Assembly (NCBI RefSeq): GCF_025823185.1
Contig: NZ_JACKVK010000015.1
Location: 62,001 to 126,000 of the forward strand
Source: Mycobacterium yunnanensis
GTDB lineage: Bacteria; Actinomycetota; Actinomycetes; Mycobacteriales; Mycobacteriaceae
Direction: 5' to 3'
DNA: 64,000 bases
This document shows positions 34,706-44,003 of the stretch, in pieces. How positions within the stretch are numbered: the stretch's first letter is position 1; every line of letters begins with the position of its first letter. A model generated the notes under the pieces. The model was not told where the DNA came from, did not search any database, and saw only the letters and a list, made by a program, of their open reading frames with translations. Both the position numbers and the translations under genes were made by a program.

Positions 34706-34979
34706 CCGACTCGTGGACGACCGCCGAGCCGTCCCGGCACCTACGACACCGTGTGCCCCATTCTGAGCCGCGGATGCATGACGTGGACCCAGTGCCAGCG
34801 AGCCTCCCCAGCAGCGACTGCTCGCCAGCATCGGACGAGTTGGCACCGACCTGACTCATCCGCGCCGCACCGCGTGTAGTCCAGGTGACGACCCGCACCA
34901 GCTGGGCGCCGAAAGCTTCCCTTGGACAACTCACCACGGCGCGCCAATGGGTCTGGGGCGCCGTAGCATCGAAGATCGC
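34706..34979. other. Space between convergent LacI and ROK genes
   Basis: About 275 bases between two convergent stop codons. No gene or strong hairpin recognised. Confidence 0.4.
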
Positions 34980-36158
34980 CTATTGCGTCGCCATCGCGTG
35001 GCACGCGAATTCGGCCGCCCCGACCGCACCGTCGTCTCGCCCCAGCTGACAGGTTCCGATGATCAGTCCCCGTGTTGCTGCGGGTCGCGCGTGCTCGTAC
35101 ACCCGTTGCCGCACCGCCGACAGCACCACGTCCTCGGCACCCCGGATTCCGGTCGACAAGAACACCGCGGCGGGATTCAGAATCGTCACCAGCCCGGCAA
35201 TGGCGTACCCCACGTGTCGGCCCGCTGCACGCAGAAGCGCTGTCGCCGCAGGATCCTCCGCCAGTGCCGCTCGGCCGATTGCCTCGAGTGTCAGCGGGTC
35301 CGATTCCGCGAGCACCGGACTCGCCCCCGAAGCTGCCAGCGCCTCCGCCTCGCGCACCAGCGCGGGCGCGGACACCAGCGCCTCCAGGCACCCGGTGTTC
35401 CCGCACGCGCACGTCAGTTCGCTGGACGGGTCGATGCACACATGTCCGAGATCACCGGCGTATCCATCGCCGCCGCGGGCGAGAACGCCGTTGACCATCA
35501 GTCCGCAACCCACACCGCTGGACAGTTTCACCACGGCGTAATTTCGCAGCCCCGCTGCAGGTCCCCCGCGCGCCCGCTCGGCGACCGCGAGCACGTTCAC
35601 GTCGTTCTCCACGTGGGCCGGCACCCCGAACCGCTTCCTGAGGTGTTCACCAATCGCCACCCCCGCCCAGGCCGGCATCGTCGGCGGTGGCTCCGAGACC
35701 AACCCCATGTTGTCGATGTCGGCGGCGATCGAGACACCGATGAGGCGGAGCGACGACCGCGCCTTCGTCACCTCCGCCTTCAAGGTGTTGTCGATTGCCC
35801 GCAAGGTCGGTCCCGGTTCCGACGGCGTCCCGCACTCCACCAACCGTCGTGCCACCACGGTGCCGTCGAGATGCATCAACACAATCGACACCCCACCGGC
35901 GTCGATGTCCACTCCGGCCACCACCCCAAATGTGCCGTCCCCCAGGATGAGTCGCGTTGCCCGTCGCCCCCCGGTTGAGATCATCGAATCGATCTCGCGC
36001 GCGACCCCTTTAGTCAGCAGAGAGCCGACCTCCGGGGACAGCCGGGACCGTGACACGTCCAGCAGGTCGGTCAGTTCTCCTCGCGCCAGCGGACCGCGCA
36101 TCAGCAGCACCGACACGACCTGGCGCTGCAGCGCCGACATCCTAATTTCTTCTGTCAT
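34980..36158 (-). CDS. ROK-family transcriptional regulator
   Basis: A 392-residue NagC/XylR-type protein: N-terminal winged helix (about 5-60, RGELTDLLDVSRSRLSPEVGSLLTKG) and a ROK sugar-kinase-like domain with VVAGVDIDAGG, VKLSSGVGCGLMVNG and the zinc-binding HVCIDPSSELTCACGNTGCLEAL cysteine cluster. It is divergent from the sugar operon starting at 36245, so it is the likely local regulator. ATG 36158 chosen; ATG 36140 and TTG 36170 are alternatives. Confidence 0.88.
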   Translation of the reverse strand: MTEEIRMSALQRQVVSVLLMRGPLARGELTDLLDVSRSRLSPEVGSLLTKGVAREIDSMISTGGRRATRLILGDGTFGVVAGVDIDAGGVSIVLMHLDGTVVARRLVECGTPSEPGPTLRAIDNTLKAEVTKARSSLRLIGVSIAADIDNMGLVSEPPPTMPAWAGVAIGEHLRKRFGVPAHVENDVNVLAVAERARGGPAAGLRNYAVVKLSSGVGCGLMVNGVLARGGDGYAGDLGHVCIDPSSELTCACGNTGCLEALVSAPALVREAEALAASGASPVLAESDPLTLEAIGRAALAEDPAATALLRAAGRHVGYAIAGLVTILNPAAVFLSTGIRGAEDVVLSAVRQRVYEHARPAATRGLIIGTCQLGRDDGAVGAAEFACHAMATQ

Positions 36159-36244
36159 GATCAGACGCAAGTTGTTCTCGACACGGACGGAAGGGTCTCA
36201 TAGCGTCGAAGCCGTCAGCAAGACCCACCGTTGTAAGGGATCTC

Positions 36245-37201
36245 ATGAGGCTCGGCTTCTACACCGACTACAGCCGCGACATCGCGCAATTCGCCCAGGA
36301 CACGGGATTCACCTCGATGGAGCTGTCCGCCTGGCCCCAGTCCGCGCTGAACGCCGACCACGTCACCGACGAACGAATCAAGGAGATCCGCGCCGATCTC
36401 GACAGCCGCGGCATCGAGATCTCAGCACTTGGGTACTACCCGAACTATCTGGCCGCGGACGAGGCCGAGGCCGCCGAGTACCAGCGCTACTTCCGCAAGG
36501 TCATGCAGCTCGCCGACCGCATGGAGGTCCCCGCCGTTTGCACGTTCGTCGGGATGACGCCGGGGTGGACGGTCGAGGACTGCATGGAGCCGTTCACCGC
36601 ACTGTTCTCCGACTTCGCCCGTGAGGCAGAAGATCTCGGGATCCGGATTGGCATCGAGAACTGCCCAATGCTGCACCACAAGAACCGCACCGGGGAGAAC
36701 ATCGCGTTCAGCCCGGAGATCTGGGCCGCCATGTTCGAGGCCGTCCCGTCACGCGCACTCGGCCTGGAGATCGACCCGTCACACCTGGCGTTCCTCGGTA
36801 TCGACTACATCCAGGCGATCCACGACTTCGGTGACCGCATCGTCCACTTCCACGCCAAGGACATCGACATCGACGAGCGCAAGCGCGGTCGGCTCGGCTT
36901 CTACGGCAACGCCTTTGGCGACGTCGGCGGATTCGGCAACGGCTGGTGGCGCTTCCGGGCCCCAGGGTGGGGTGTCATCGACTGGCGCAAGGTCATCACC
37001 GCGCTGACCGACGTCGGCTACGAGGGCAACCTCGACATCGAACACGAGGACGAAGTCTTCGCCAGGGCCGCCCTGTCGAAGATCGAGGGCGAGGCCGACA
37101 TCGTCGAGATGCTCGGCAAGGAGCCCAACGCGCTCGTCTTGGGATACCGCTACCTGGCGCCGATGATGCCGCTGGACTCCACCGATCTGCTTCCCCACTG
37201 A
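36245..37201 (+). CDS. Sugar phosphate isomerase/epimerase-like TIM barrel
   Basis: A 318-residue xylose-isomerase-like barrel (AP endonuclease family 2 fold). Metal ligands are suggested by RIGIENCPM, GLEIDPSHLAFLGIDY, DRIVHFHAKDIDID and NLDIEHEDE. Such enzymes epimerise or isomerise sugars, inositol derivatives or keto-sugars in catabolic operons. It is the first gene of a tightly packed operon with an ABC importer and an Idh/MocA dehydrogenase, and AAGGGA precedes its ATG. Confidence 0.87.
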   Translation: MRLGFYTDYSRDIAQFAQDTGFTSMELSAWPQSALNADHVTDERIKEIRADLDSRGIEISALGYYPNYLAADEAEAAEYQRYFRKVMQLADRMEVPAVCTFVGMTPGWTVEDCMEPFTALFSDFAREAEDLGIRIGIENCPMLHHKNRTGENIAFSPEIWAAMFEAVPSRALGLEIDPSHLAFLGIDYIQAIHDFGDRIVHFHAKDIDIDERKRGRLGFYGNAFGDVGGFGNGWWRFRAPGWGVIDWRKVITALTDVGYEGNLDIEHEDEVFARAALSKIEGEADIVEMLGKEPNALVLGYRYLAPMMPLDSTDLLPH

Positions 37202-37209
37202 GGAGTTCG

Positions 37210-38361
37210 ATGAGAATCACCCGGGTCATCGCCGTTGCCGCCGTCAGCGTTCTCGCCGTCACGGGCGTGTCCGCCTGCGGTAGTGCGAACACCAACCAGG
37301 CCGGCAGCACCGGCAGTTCGGCAATCCCCTCGGAGCCGCCGGCCAAACCCGACCGTCTGGTCGTGCGGATCTGGAGTGGGGACCAAGAAAAGGTCTATGC
37401 CGACACCGCGGCCGCCAAGTTCACCAAGGACACCGGCATCCCGATCGTGTGGGACACCACCGACGAAGCGGTGAGCTACGCCAAGCTCAACCAGGAGATC
37501 TCCTCCGGACAGCGCCCGTCCGCCGACGCCAGCTTCAACGCGCAACAGCGCGCATACACCAATGCCGCTCGCGGGTGGACGATTCCGATCAGCCCGCGGC
37601 TGGCGCCCAACCTCGCCAAGGTCACCGCCGAGACGGCCGCCCCAGCGGGGCACGAGGACGGTACGGCGTGGAGCTACGTCAACCCCTACACACTCTCGGT
37701 GCCGTTCATCGTCCGCACCGACAAGGTCGACCCCGCGACCGTCAAGACCTGGAACGACCTCTTCAAACCCGAACTGGCGCAAAGCCTTGCCGTCGACACC
37801 ATCTACTCCAGCACCGCCTTTGGCTTCGCGCAGTCGATGGGTGTCAACCCCGCCGACAACCCACCGGCCGGCATGGATCCGGTCTGGGCGAAGATAGCCG
37901 GGTTACGACCGAATCTCGCTCAGTTGGGCTCCAACGCCGACGTCGTGACCGCACTGACCGACGGCTCGGTCAAGGTCGCGATATCCAACACCGGTTCTGG
38001 CATTCAAGCCATCAACGCCGGTGCACCCATCGCCCTCGTGGCTCCCACCGACGGGCTCTACGTCGTCGGTGACTCCTACTACATCCACAAGGGCATTCCG
38101 GACAACAACGCTTACTACGCACAAGTTTTCGCCAACTACCTGCTCGATCCCGAGGTCCAGTCCGCCGTCGCCGACAAGCTCGGCCTCGTTCCGGTCAACC
38201 CCGATGCGACGGTGCCGAAGTACATGGCCGACAACAAGGCCGTCTTCCCACGTTCGGCGGACGACCTCAAGGCCGACGAGGCCATCGTGGCGCCCATTGC
38301 GCTCATGGCCAAGAATGACGAGGCATGGCAGAAGGCCTTCGACGGCGCGATCGGGCGGTAG
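37210..38361 (+). CDS. ABC importer substrate-binding lipoprotein
   Basis: A 383-residue lipoprotein with signal peptide and lipobox VSAC (Cys23). The body, with VVRIWSGDQEKVYADTAAAKF, YTLSVPFIVRTDKVDP, and YYIHKGIPDNNAYYAQVFANYLLDPEVQ, is of the polyamine/iron/sugar-phosphate (PotD/AfuA-like) binding-protein class rather than the usual sugar class. AGGAG precedes ATG 37210, eight bases after the isomerase stop. The operon context points to a sugar or polyol derivative. Confidence 0.86.
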   Translation: MRITRVIAVAAVSVLAVTGVSACGSANTNQAGSTGSSAIPSEPPAKPDRLVVRIWSGDQEKVYADTAAAKFTKDTGIPIVWDTTDEAVSYAKLNQEISSGQRPSADASFNAQQRAYTNAARGWTIPISPRLAPNLAKVTAETAAPAGHEDGTAWSYVNPYTLSVPFIVRTDKVDPATVKTWNDLFKPELAQSLAVDTIYSSTAFGFAQSMGVNPADNPPAGMDPVWAKIAGLRPNLAQLGSNADVVTALTDGSVKVAISNTGSGIQAINAGAPIALVAPTDGLYVVGDSYYIHKGIPDNNAYYAQVFANYLLDPEVQSAVADKLGLVPVNPDATVPKYMADNKAVFPRSADDLKADEAIVAPIALMAKNDEAWQKAFDGAIGR

Positions 38362-38371
38362 GGCTCATTCC

Positions 38372-39436
38372 ATGACCGCCGCCATCCGGGTCGAGCACAT
38401 TGGCAAGTCCTACGGCGACGTGGCCGTCCTCGACGACGTGTCCGTCGAGATCGGCGACGGCGAGTTCTTCACCCTGCTGGGGCCGTCGGGATCGGGCAAG
38501 TCCACGCTGCTGCGCATCATCGCCGGCCTCCTCGCCGCCGACAGCGGCGAGATCGTCATCGGCGGTGAGTCGATGGCGGGCCGTGCCGCCCACACGCGTG
38601 AACTCGGCGTCGTCTTCCAGTCGCTGGCGCTGTTTCCGCATCTGTCGGTGGGCGACAACGTCGGATTCCCGCTGCGGATGCGGCGAGTCGGCCGCCGTGA
38701 GATCTCGCAGCGCGTCGGCAGGGCATTGGACTTGGTGCAACTCCCCGATCTACGGCACCGCGCGGTGAGCGAACTCAGTGGCGGGCAGAGCCAGCGCGTC
38801 GCGTTGGCCCGCGCGCTGGTGTACGAACCGCGCATCCTGCTGCTCGACGAACCGCTGTCGGCGCTGGACCGCAGGCTGCGCGAGACGATGCAGCTCGAGC
38901 TCACCCGCATTCATCGTGAACTGGGGGTCACCATCGTCAACGTCACCCACGACCAACGCGAAGCGCTGATGATCAGCGACCGCATCGCCGTCATGGACAA
39001 GGGCCGTATCGTGCAGTGCGGACGCGGCACCGATCTTTACACCCACCCGGCGAGCACCTTCGTTGCCGGCTTTCTCGGTGACCCCCTTCTCCTGGAGGGA
39101 TCCGTCGACGGTCACGGCAGCCTGCACAGCTCCGGAGTCACCGTCACCGTCGACGCCTCCGTTCCGATGGGCAAGGCCACCGCCGTGATGCGGCCCGAAC
39201 GGTTGCGCCTCCTCGCCGCCGACGGCACCCCGCAATGCTACGACAACCGGCTCGACGGGCGAATCCTGTTCTCCGCCTTCGACGGTCAGGGCATCTTCTA
39301 TCAGGTTCAGCTCGAGTGCGGCCCCACTGCAGCCGTACACGTCCCGGCTGGGCGGAGCACGACGGTGCACGACGTCGGCGATCCCGTCGTGGTTGCCTGG
39401 AACGCAGCCGACGTCCCCATCGTGACACAGGCCTGA
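38372..39436 (+). CDS. ABC importer ATPase
   Basis: A 354-residue ATPase: Walker A GPSGSGKST, signature LSGGQSQRVALARAL, Walker B ILLLDEPLSALD, H-loop THDQREA, and a C-terminal TOBE-type domain from about 240. It resembles PotA/FbpC-type subunits. The long frame is open upstream, but ATG 38372 is ten bases after the binding-protein stop. Confidence 0.9.
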   Translation: MTAAIRVEHIGKSYGDVAVLDDVSVEIGDGEFFTLLGPSGSGKSTLLRIIAGLLAADSGEIVIGGESMAGRAAHTRELGVVFQSLALFPHLSVGDNVGFPLRMRRVGRREISQRVGRALDLVQLPDLRHRAVSELSGGQSQRVALARALVYEPRILLLDEPLSALDRRLRETMQLELTRIHRELGVTIVNVTHDQREALMISDRIAVMDKGRIVQCGRGTDLYTHPASTFVAGFLGDPLLLEGSVDGHGSLHSSGVTVTVDASVPMGKATAVMRPERLRLLAADGTPQCYDNRLDGRILFSAFDGQGIFYQVQLECGPTAAVHVPAGRSTTVHDVGDPVVVAWNAADVPIVTQA

Positions 39437-39438
39437 CC

Positions 39439-40368
39439 GTGCACTCCCGCGCCGTCAGCGAGCAATGGAACGACCTGGAATCCCGTGCTAGGTCACCGAT
39501 CTGGCGACTCGTCGACCTACTCATCACCGTGCGCTCGGCGTTCACACGCGTCGTACCCGCTCGACTGCTGCGCGTGATGGCGCTCGTCCCTGGTCTGATC
39601 TTGGCCGGCTCGCTGGTCGCGGGTCTCGCGGTGCTGCTCGTGCGCAGCCTGCACACCTACGACAGCTTCCTGGCCGTGGAGGGGCCGCTGTCCGTCGAGC
39701 AATACACCGGTCTGATCGGTGATTCGCAGTTCCACACCGTCCTGGCCCGGACGGTGACGATGGCGTTGATCGCCCCGCTGGTCGCGGTCGCCATCGCCAT
39801 CCCCTATGCCCTGACGCTGACTCAGGTGCGGCGGCGAGGACTGAGACTCGCCCTACTCATCGGCGTGTTCGTGCCCATGCTCACCGGCGACATCACCCGA
39901 ACCTTCGGGCTGCTCGTCACGATCGGACCGAGCGGCCCACTGGAGTGGTTGACCGGCCTACATCTCGTCGGGAGTCTCTGGGGCGTCGGCATCGGCATCG
40001 TGCAGACCCTCCTGCCCGCTGCCGTCGTGGTCCTGCTGCCCGCGGTATTGCGGATCGACCCCGAACTCGCCGCCGCCGCAGCCACTCTCGGTGCCCCGCC
40101 GTTCACGGCCTTCCGTCGCGTGACACTTCCGCAGTTGCGCCCGGGCATCGTGGCCGCATTGGCCGCCTGCTTCGCACTGACCATGGCCGCCTTCGCCGAC
40201 CCGGCCATCCTCGGACGCGGACTGAAGAACTTCGTGTCGAACTTCCTGCAGGATCGCTACCTTGGACTCGGCAATCCGCCCGCAGGCGCGGCGATCGGCA
40301 TCGCGATGCTGCTGATCGTCAGCCTCGGCACCGCCCTCATCCTCACCCTCAACCGGCGGCGACGATGA
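39439..40368 (+). CDS. ABC importer permease 1
   Basis: A 309-residue permease with about six membrane helices after a polar N-terminus of about 45 residues. The coupling loop ELAAAAATLGAPPFTAFRRVTLPQLRPG lies near 210-238. GTG 39439 starts two bases after the ATPase stop. It pairs with the next gene's permease. Confidence 0.87.
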   Translation: MHSRAVSEQWNDLESRARSPIWRLVDLLITVRSAFTRVVPARLLRVMALVPGLILAGSLVAGLAVLLVRSLHTYDSFLAVEGPLSVEQYTGLIGDSQFHTVLARTVTMALIAPLVAVAIAIPYALTLTQVRRRGLRLALLIGVFVPMLTGDITRTFGLLVTIGPSGPLEWLTGLHLVGSLWGVGIGIVQTLLPAAVVVLLPAVLRIDPELAAAAATLGAPPFTAFRRVTLPQLRPGIVAALAACFALTMAAFADPAILGRGLKNFVSNFLQDRYLGLGNPPAGAAIGIAMLLIVSLGTALILTLNRRRR

Positions 40369-41153
40369 CCCGGGTGCGCGTCGCCGCGATCGTCACCGCC
40401 TGCGCTCTGGTGCCCTTGCTGGCGCCCACCGTGCTAGTGGTCACGGCGTCGTTGTCACCGGGTGAGGTGTTGACATTTCCGCCGCAGGGCGTCACCACCC
40501 GCTGGTACACCGAGATGTTCACCTCCGACGCGGTGTGGACCGCGCTCGGCAACAGCCTCTTCGTCGCCGGTCTGAGCGTCCTGATCAACGTCGTCTGCGG
40601 CGTGCCCGCCGCATTGGCCCTTCCCCACGTTGGCCGCTACGCCAGAACGTCGTTCACCGTGCTGCTGTCGCTGGGCCTGAGCTCACCGACCATCGTGACG
40701 GCGTTCGCCTACTTCGACCTGTACGGCCGAATTGGCTTGCGCGGCAGCCTGACTGCCGTGGCGATCGCGGTCGCAGTGACCTGCTTTCCCTTCATGCTCT
40801 GGACGGTGCTCGCCGCGATCGAGGACACCAACCCCGATCTCGGTCCCGCGGCGGCAACGCTGGGTGCCGACCCCGTCGAACAGTTCCTCTTCGTTCGACT
40901 GCCGCTGCTGGCACCCGGCATCGTGACCGGCGCGCTGGTCGTATTCGTGCTCAGCATCACCGACTTCGTGGTCAGCCAGGTGTTGACCACCATCGACAAC
41001 CAGACGCTGCCCGTCTTCGTCTACTCGGGTTTGCGTGGGGCCATCTCACCAGCTCTGGGTGCGGTGTCCGCGTTCTTCATCGCCGTCGTCGCGCTCGCAT
41101 TCGCGGTCGTGCTGCGGCTTGGCCGGGTCGAAAGGTTCCTCTTCCGAACATGA
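40365..41153 (+). CDS. ABC importer permease 2
   Basis: A 262-residue permease with six hydrophobic helices and the coupling loop DLGPAAATLGADPVEQFLFVRLPLLAPG (about 157-185). Its ATG overlaps the stop of permease 1 by four bases and its own stop overlaps the dehydrogenase start, so the three are translationally coupled. It is PotC-like in type. Confidence 0.87.
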   Translation: MTRVRVAAIVTACALVPLLAPTVLVVTASLSPGEVLTFPPQGVTTRWYTEMFTSDAVWTALGNSLFVAGLSVLINVVCGVPAALALPHVGRYARTSFTVLLSLGLSSPTIVTAFAYFDLYGRIGLRGSLTAVAIAVAVTCFPFMLWTVLAAIEDTNPDLGPAAATLGADPVEQFLFVRLPLLAPGIVTGALVVFVLSITDFVVSQVLTTIDNQTLPVFVYSGLRGAISPALGAVSAFFIAVVALAFAVVLRLGRVERFLFRT

Positions 41154-42190
41154 GTGCTGCAGCCATCGTCGGAACGGGATTCATGGGCCGCGTCCACGCG
41201 GAGGCGCTGGCCCGGATCGGCGTCGACGTCCGCGGGGTGGTCGGCTCGTCTCCGGAACGTGCGGCGGCGGCGGGTCTGGGGCCGGTGTACGCGAACCTCG
41301 CGGAGATGCTCGACGACGACAGCGTCGACGTCGTGCACGTCTGCTCGCCCAACCACCTCCATCACGCACAGGTGGTGGCAGCGATGCGAGCCGGCAAGCA
41401 CGTCGTCTGCGAGAAGCCGCTGGCGATGACACCCGCTCAGGCGCAGGAACTTTGCGATCTCGCCACGGAACGCGGGCTCGTCAACGCCGTCTGCTTTCTG
41501 TCCCGGTTCTATCCACTCTGTCAGACTGCCGCCGCACGCGTCGACGACGGATCGGTCGGCACCGTTCGGATGGTGTCCGGTCACTACCTCCAGGATTGGT
41601 TGGCCGATGCGGCCGACTGGAACTGGCGCGTCGACCCCGCACTCGGCGGACAACTGCGCGTCGTCGGCGACATCGGTTCGCACTGGCTGGATCTCGTGAG
41701 TCACGTCAGCGGCCAGCGGGTCGAGTCGGTGCTGGCCGACCTCACGACGGTGTACCCGAACCGGGATGGCGTCGCCGTGACGACCGAGGACATGGCAGGG
41801 GTACTCCTCCGCTTCGACGGCGGCGCTCGCGGCGTGCTGACCTTGTCACAGGTCTCTCCGGGACGAAAGAACCGACTGAGTTTCGAGGTGAGCGGCTCGG
41901 CGGCGTCGCTCGGGTGGAACTCCGAGACTCCCGATCAACTGTGGATCGGACACCGCGACGAACCGAATCAGGCACTCGTGCGCGGTGACGGAGACTATCC
42001 CCCGGGCCACGCGCAGGGATATCCCGACGCATTCAAGGCCCTCTTTCGCGCCGTGTACGACGCCGTGGACGAGACTGCACCTTGCAACGCCGGCTACCCG
42101 ACGTTCGACGACGGACGCGAGCAGGTACTCGTCGGCGAAGCGATCGCCGCTAGCGCACGCCTGGGAGGCTGGAGCCCGGTGCGCAGATGA
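41150..42190 (+). CDS. Gfo/Idh/MocA-family oxidoreductase
   Basis: A 346-residue NAD(P)-dependent dehydrogenase with N-terminal Rossmann motif AIVGTGFMGRVHAEAL, the VHVCSPNHLHHAQVVAAM segment, the catalytic-lysine motif CEKPLAMT (about 90-97), and a C-terminal domain with DIGSHWLDLVSHVSG, the expected His/Asp block. Such enzymes oxidise inositols, sugars or glycosides. Last gene of the operon, overlapping the permease gene (ATGA). Confidence 0.9.
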   Translation: MSAAAIVGTGFMGRVHAEALARIGVDVRGVVGSSPERAAAAGLGPVYANLAEMLDDDSVDVVHVCSPNHLHHAQVVAAMRAGKHVVCEKPLAMTPAQAQELCDLATERGLVNAVCFLSRFYPLCQTAAARVDDGSVGTVRMVSGHYLQDWLADAADWNWRVDPALGGQLRVVGDIGSHWLDLVSHVSGQRVESVLADLTTVYPNRDGVAVTTEDMAGVLLRFDGGARGVLTLSQVSPGRKNRLSFEVSGSAASLGWNSETPDQLWIGHRDEPNQALVRGDGDYPPGHAQGYPDAFKALFRAVYDAVDETAPCNAGYPTFDDGREQVLVGEAIAASARLGGWSPVRR

Positions 42191-42422
42191 CAACGCAGAC
42201 CTTCACGATCTCGTGGGCGTTGTGGCGTGCCTAGAATCCATGCTTGGGCAGCAACACGTTCCAAGCCAACGGACCCGTATCTGCGCGAATCACGGGAGGT
42301 AACGCGAAGCTTGCCCACATGGCCAGCCGACGCCGCACGTTGTCCCTCGACAACACGCGTACGCCCGTCGAGTGACGTTCATCTGAATGCGTTCTCGACC
42401 CCGAAGGCCCCGGGACCGTGTT
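42191..42422. other. Space between convergent dehydrogenase and glucosidase genes
   Basis: About 230 bases without a gene. No strong hairpin recognised. Confidence 0.4.
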
Positions 42423-44003
42423 CTACGGACGTGGACTGGTCCGCAGGCTGACGACCGCCTCCCAGGGTCGCAGGCGATCGAGAACGTCGGGTCGGACATC
42501 GAGGCTGGACAGCAGCGGCGCGTCGCACGGCTCGATGAACACGGTCTCGTTCGAGAAGTTGGCGTTCACGCGCAGCGGGCCGCTGTCGTACACCCACCGC
42601 GACGCGTCGACGTGGACGTCGCGATAGATCGCCGTCAGATCCGACAGATGATGCCTGCGCACCGCGATGAGGGTTCGAAGCAGTGCCAGCATCGAGGTGG
42701 GATCGGCGAGCTGGTCGGCCACGTTCTGCTCGACGACGGGATGCACCGGCAGCCACGGTTCGCCGCTGCTGAAGCCGCCCGACGGCGAGGCGTCCCACCG
42801 CATCGGCGCACGTGCGTTGTCCCGTGGCCACTGCCCGTTGAGACGCCCGGCGGTGAGGGGATCCCGGTGCAGGTGATCGGGCACGTCGCTGTCGACCATG
42901 CCGAGTTCGTCGCCGTAATAGAGCACGTAGGCGCCCGGCAACGTCGCCAGCAGCGTCTGGGCGAGCCTGACCCGGCGGGGATCGTTCTGGGCCCACCGGG
43001 TCGCCACGCGCGGCACGTCGTGATTGGATCCCGCCCACACCATCACCGCTCCCGCCGGAAACGCCGCCACGCTCTCGGAGACGATCCGCGCAAGTGCGGG
43101 TGGCTCGAAGGGCGCGAACAGGAACGGGAAGTTCAGAGCAAGGTGCAGCTGATCGTCGTCGCCGTAGTACGCGGCGAGTTCGTCGACGCGGGCTACCCAC
43201 GTCTCCCCCATCAACAGCGCCGGCGTGGAACGCGATTCGGTGCGCGTGCGCCAGTGCCGGTAGACGTCGTGCACCTCCGGCCGATTGAAGTTGTACACGT
43301 GCTCGATGCCGTAGCGGCCCTGCACCTCGGTGTCCCAGATATGTGCGCGTGGGTTCAGCGGATTGTCGCGCAGCTCGCGATCGTGGTAGAGCCCATTCGC
43401 CACGTCGATGCGGAAACCCGCCACGCCGCGGTCAAGCCAAAAGTCGATGATTCGGTCGAACTCGGTGTGCACCAATGGATTCCACCAGTTCAAATCCGGC
43501 TGCAGGTCGAGGAAGTTGTGCATGTAGTACTGCTTGCTGTCCGCGTCCCAGGTCCATGCCGGTTCCCCGGTGTCGTCGACCCAGTTGTTGGGCGGCGAGC
43601 CGTTCGCCGCGGCGTCGGCCCAGACGTAGTAGTCACGCGTCGAGGAATTCCTCGACGACTTGGCCTCGACGAACCAGGGGTGCGACGCACTGGTGTGATT
43701 GGGGATCAGGTCCATCACGACGTGGATGCCGTGCCGGCTACCGACCTCCACCAGTTCGTCGAGATCGGCGAGGGTGCCGAGCTCGGGGTGAACATCGAGG
43801 TAGTCACTGACGTCGTAGCCCCAGTCGTGATCGGGTGAATTGGTGATCGGTGAGAGCCACAGCGCCGTAATGCCAAGATCGACGAAATGATCGAAGCGCT
43901 CGATCAGACCACCGAGGTCGCCGTATCCGTCACCATCGGAGTCCCGGAAGGACCTGACGTACGCGTGGTAGACCGTTCCGCCCACCCACCACGGGGTGCT
44001 CAC
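42423..44003 (-). CDS. GH13 alpha-glucosidase
   Basis: A 526-residue glycoside hydrolase family 13 enzyme. It starts WWVGGTVYHAYVRSFRDSDGDGYGDLGGL and carries the conserved regions: DLIPNHTSASHPWF, nucleophile Asp200 in GFRIDVANG, acid/base Glu267 in LLMGETWV, and Asp329 in GSNHDVPR. No signal peptide, so it acts in the cytoplasm on imported oligosaccharides or glucosides, as in oligo-1,6-glucosidase or AglA-type enzymes. GTG 44003 overlaps the binding-protein stop (GTGA), so the two are co-translated. Confidence 0.9.
   Translation of the reverse strand: MSTPWWVGGTVYHAYVRSFRDSDGDGYGDLGGLIERFDHFVDLGITALWLSPITNSPDHDWGYDVSDYLDVHPELGTLADLDELVEVGSRHGIHVVMDLIPNHTSASHPWFVEAKSSRNSSTRDYYVWADAAANGSPPNNWVDDTGEPAWTWDADSKQYYMHNFLDLQPDLNWWNPLVHTEFDRIIDFWLDRGVAGFRIDVANGLYHDRELRDNPLNPRAHIWDTEVQGRYGIEHVYNFNRPEVHDVYRHWRTRTESRSTPALLMGETWVARVDELAAYYGDDDQLHLALNFPFLFAPFEPPALARIVSESVAAFPAGAVMVWAGSNHDVPRVATRWAQNDPRRVRLAQTLLATLPGAYVLYYGDELGMVDSDVPDHLHRDPLTAGRLNGQWPRDNARAPMRWDASPSGGFSSGEPWLPVHPVVEQNVADQLADPTSMLALLRTLIAVRRHHLSDLTAIYRDVHVDASRWVYDSGPLRVNANFSNETVFIEPCDAPLLSSLDVRPDVLDRLRPWEAVVSLRTSPRP

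Noticed and set aside
42387..43838. 483-codon plus-strand frame opposite the GH13 gene
   Set aside because: Antisense to a gene whose catalytic residues are all present; composition is typical of high-GC shadow frames.
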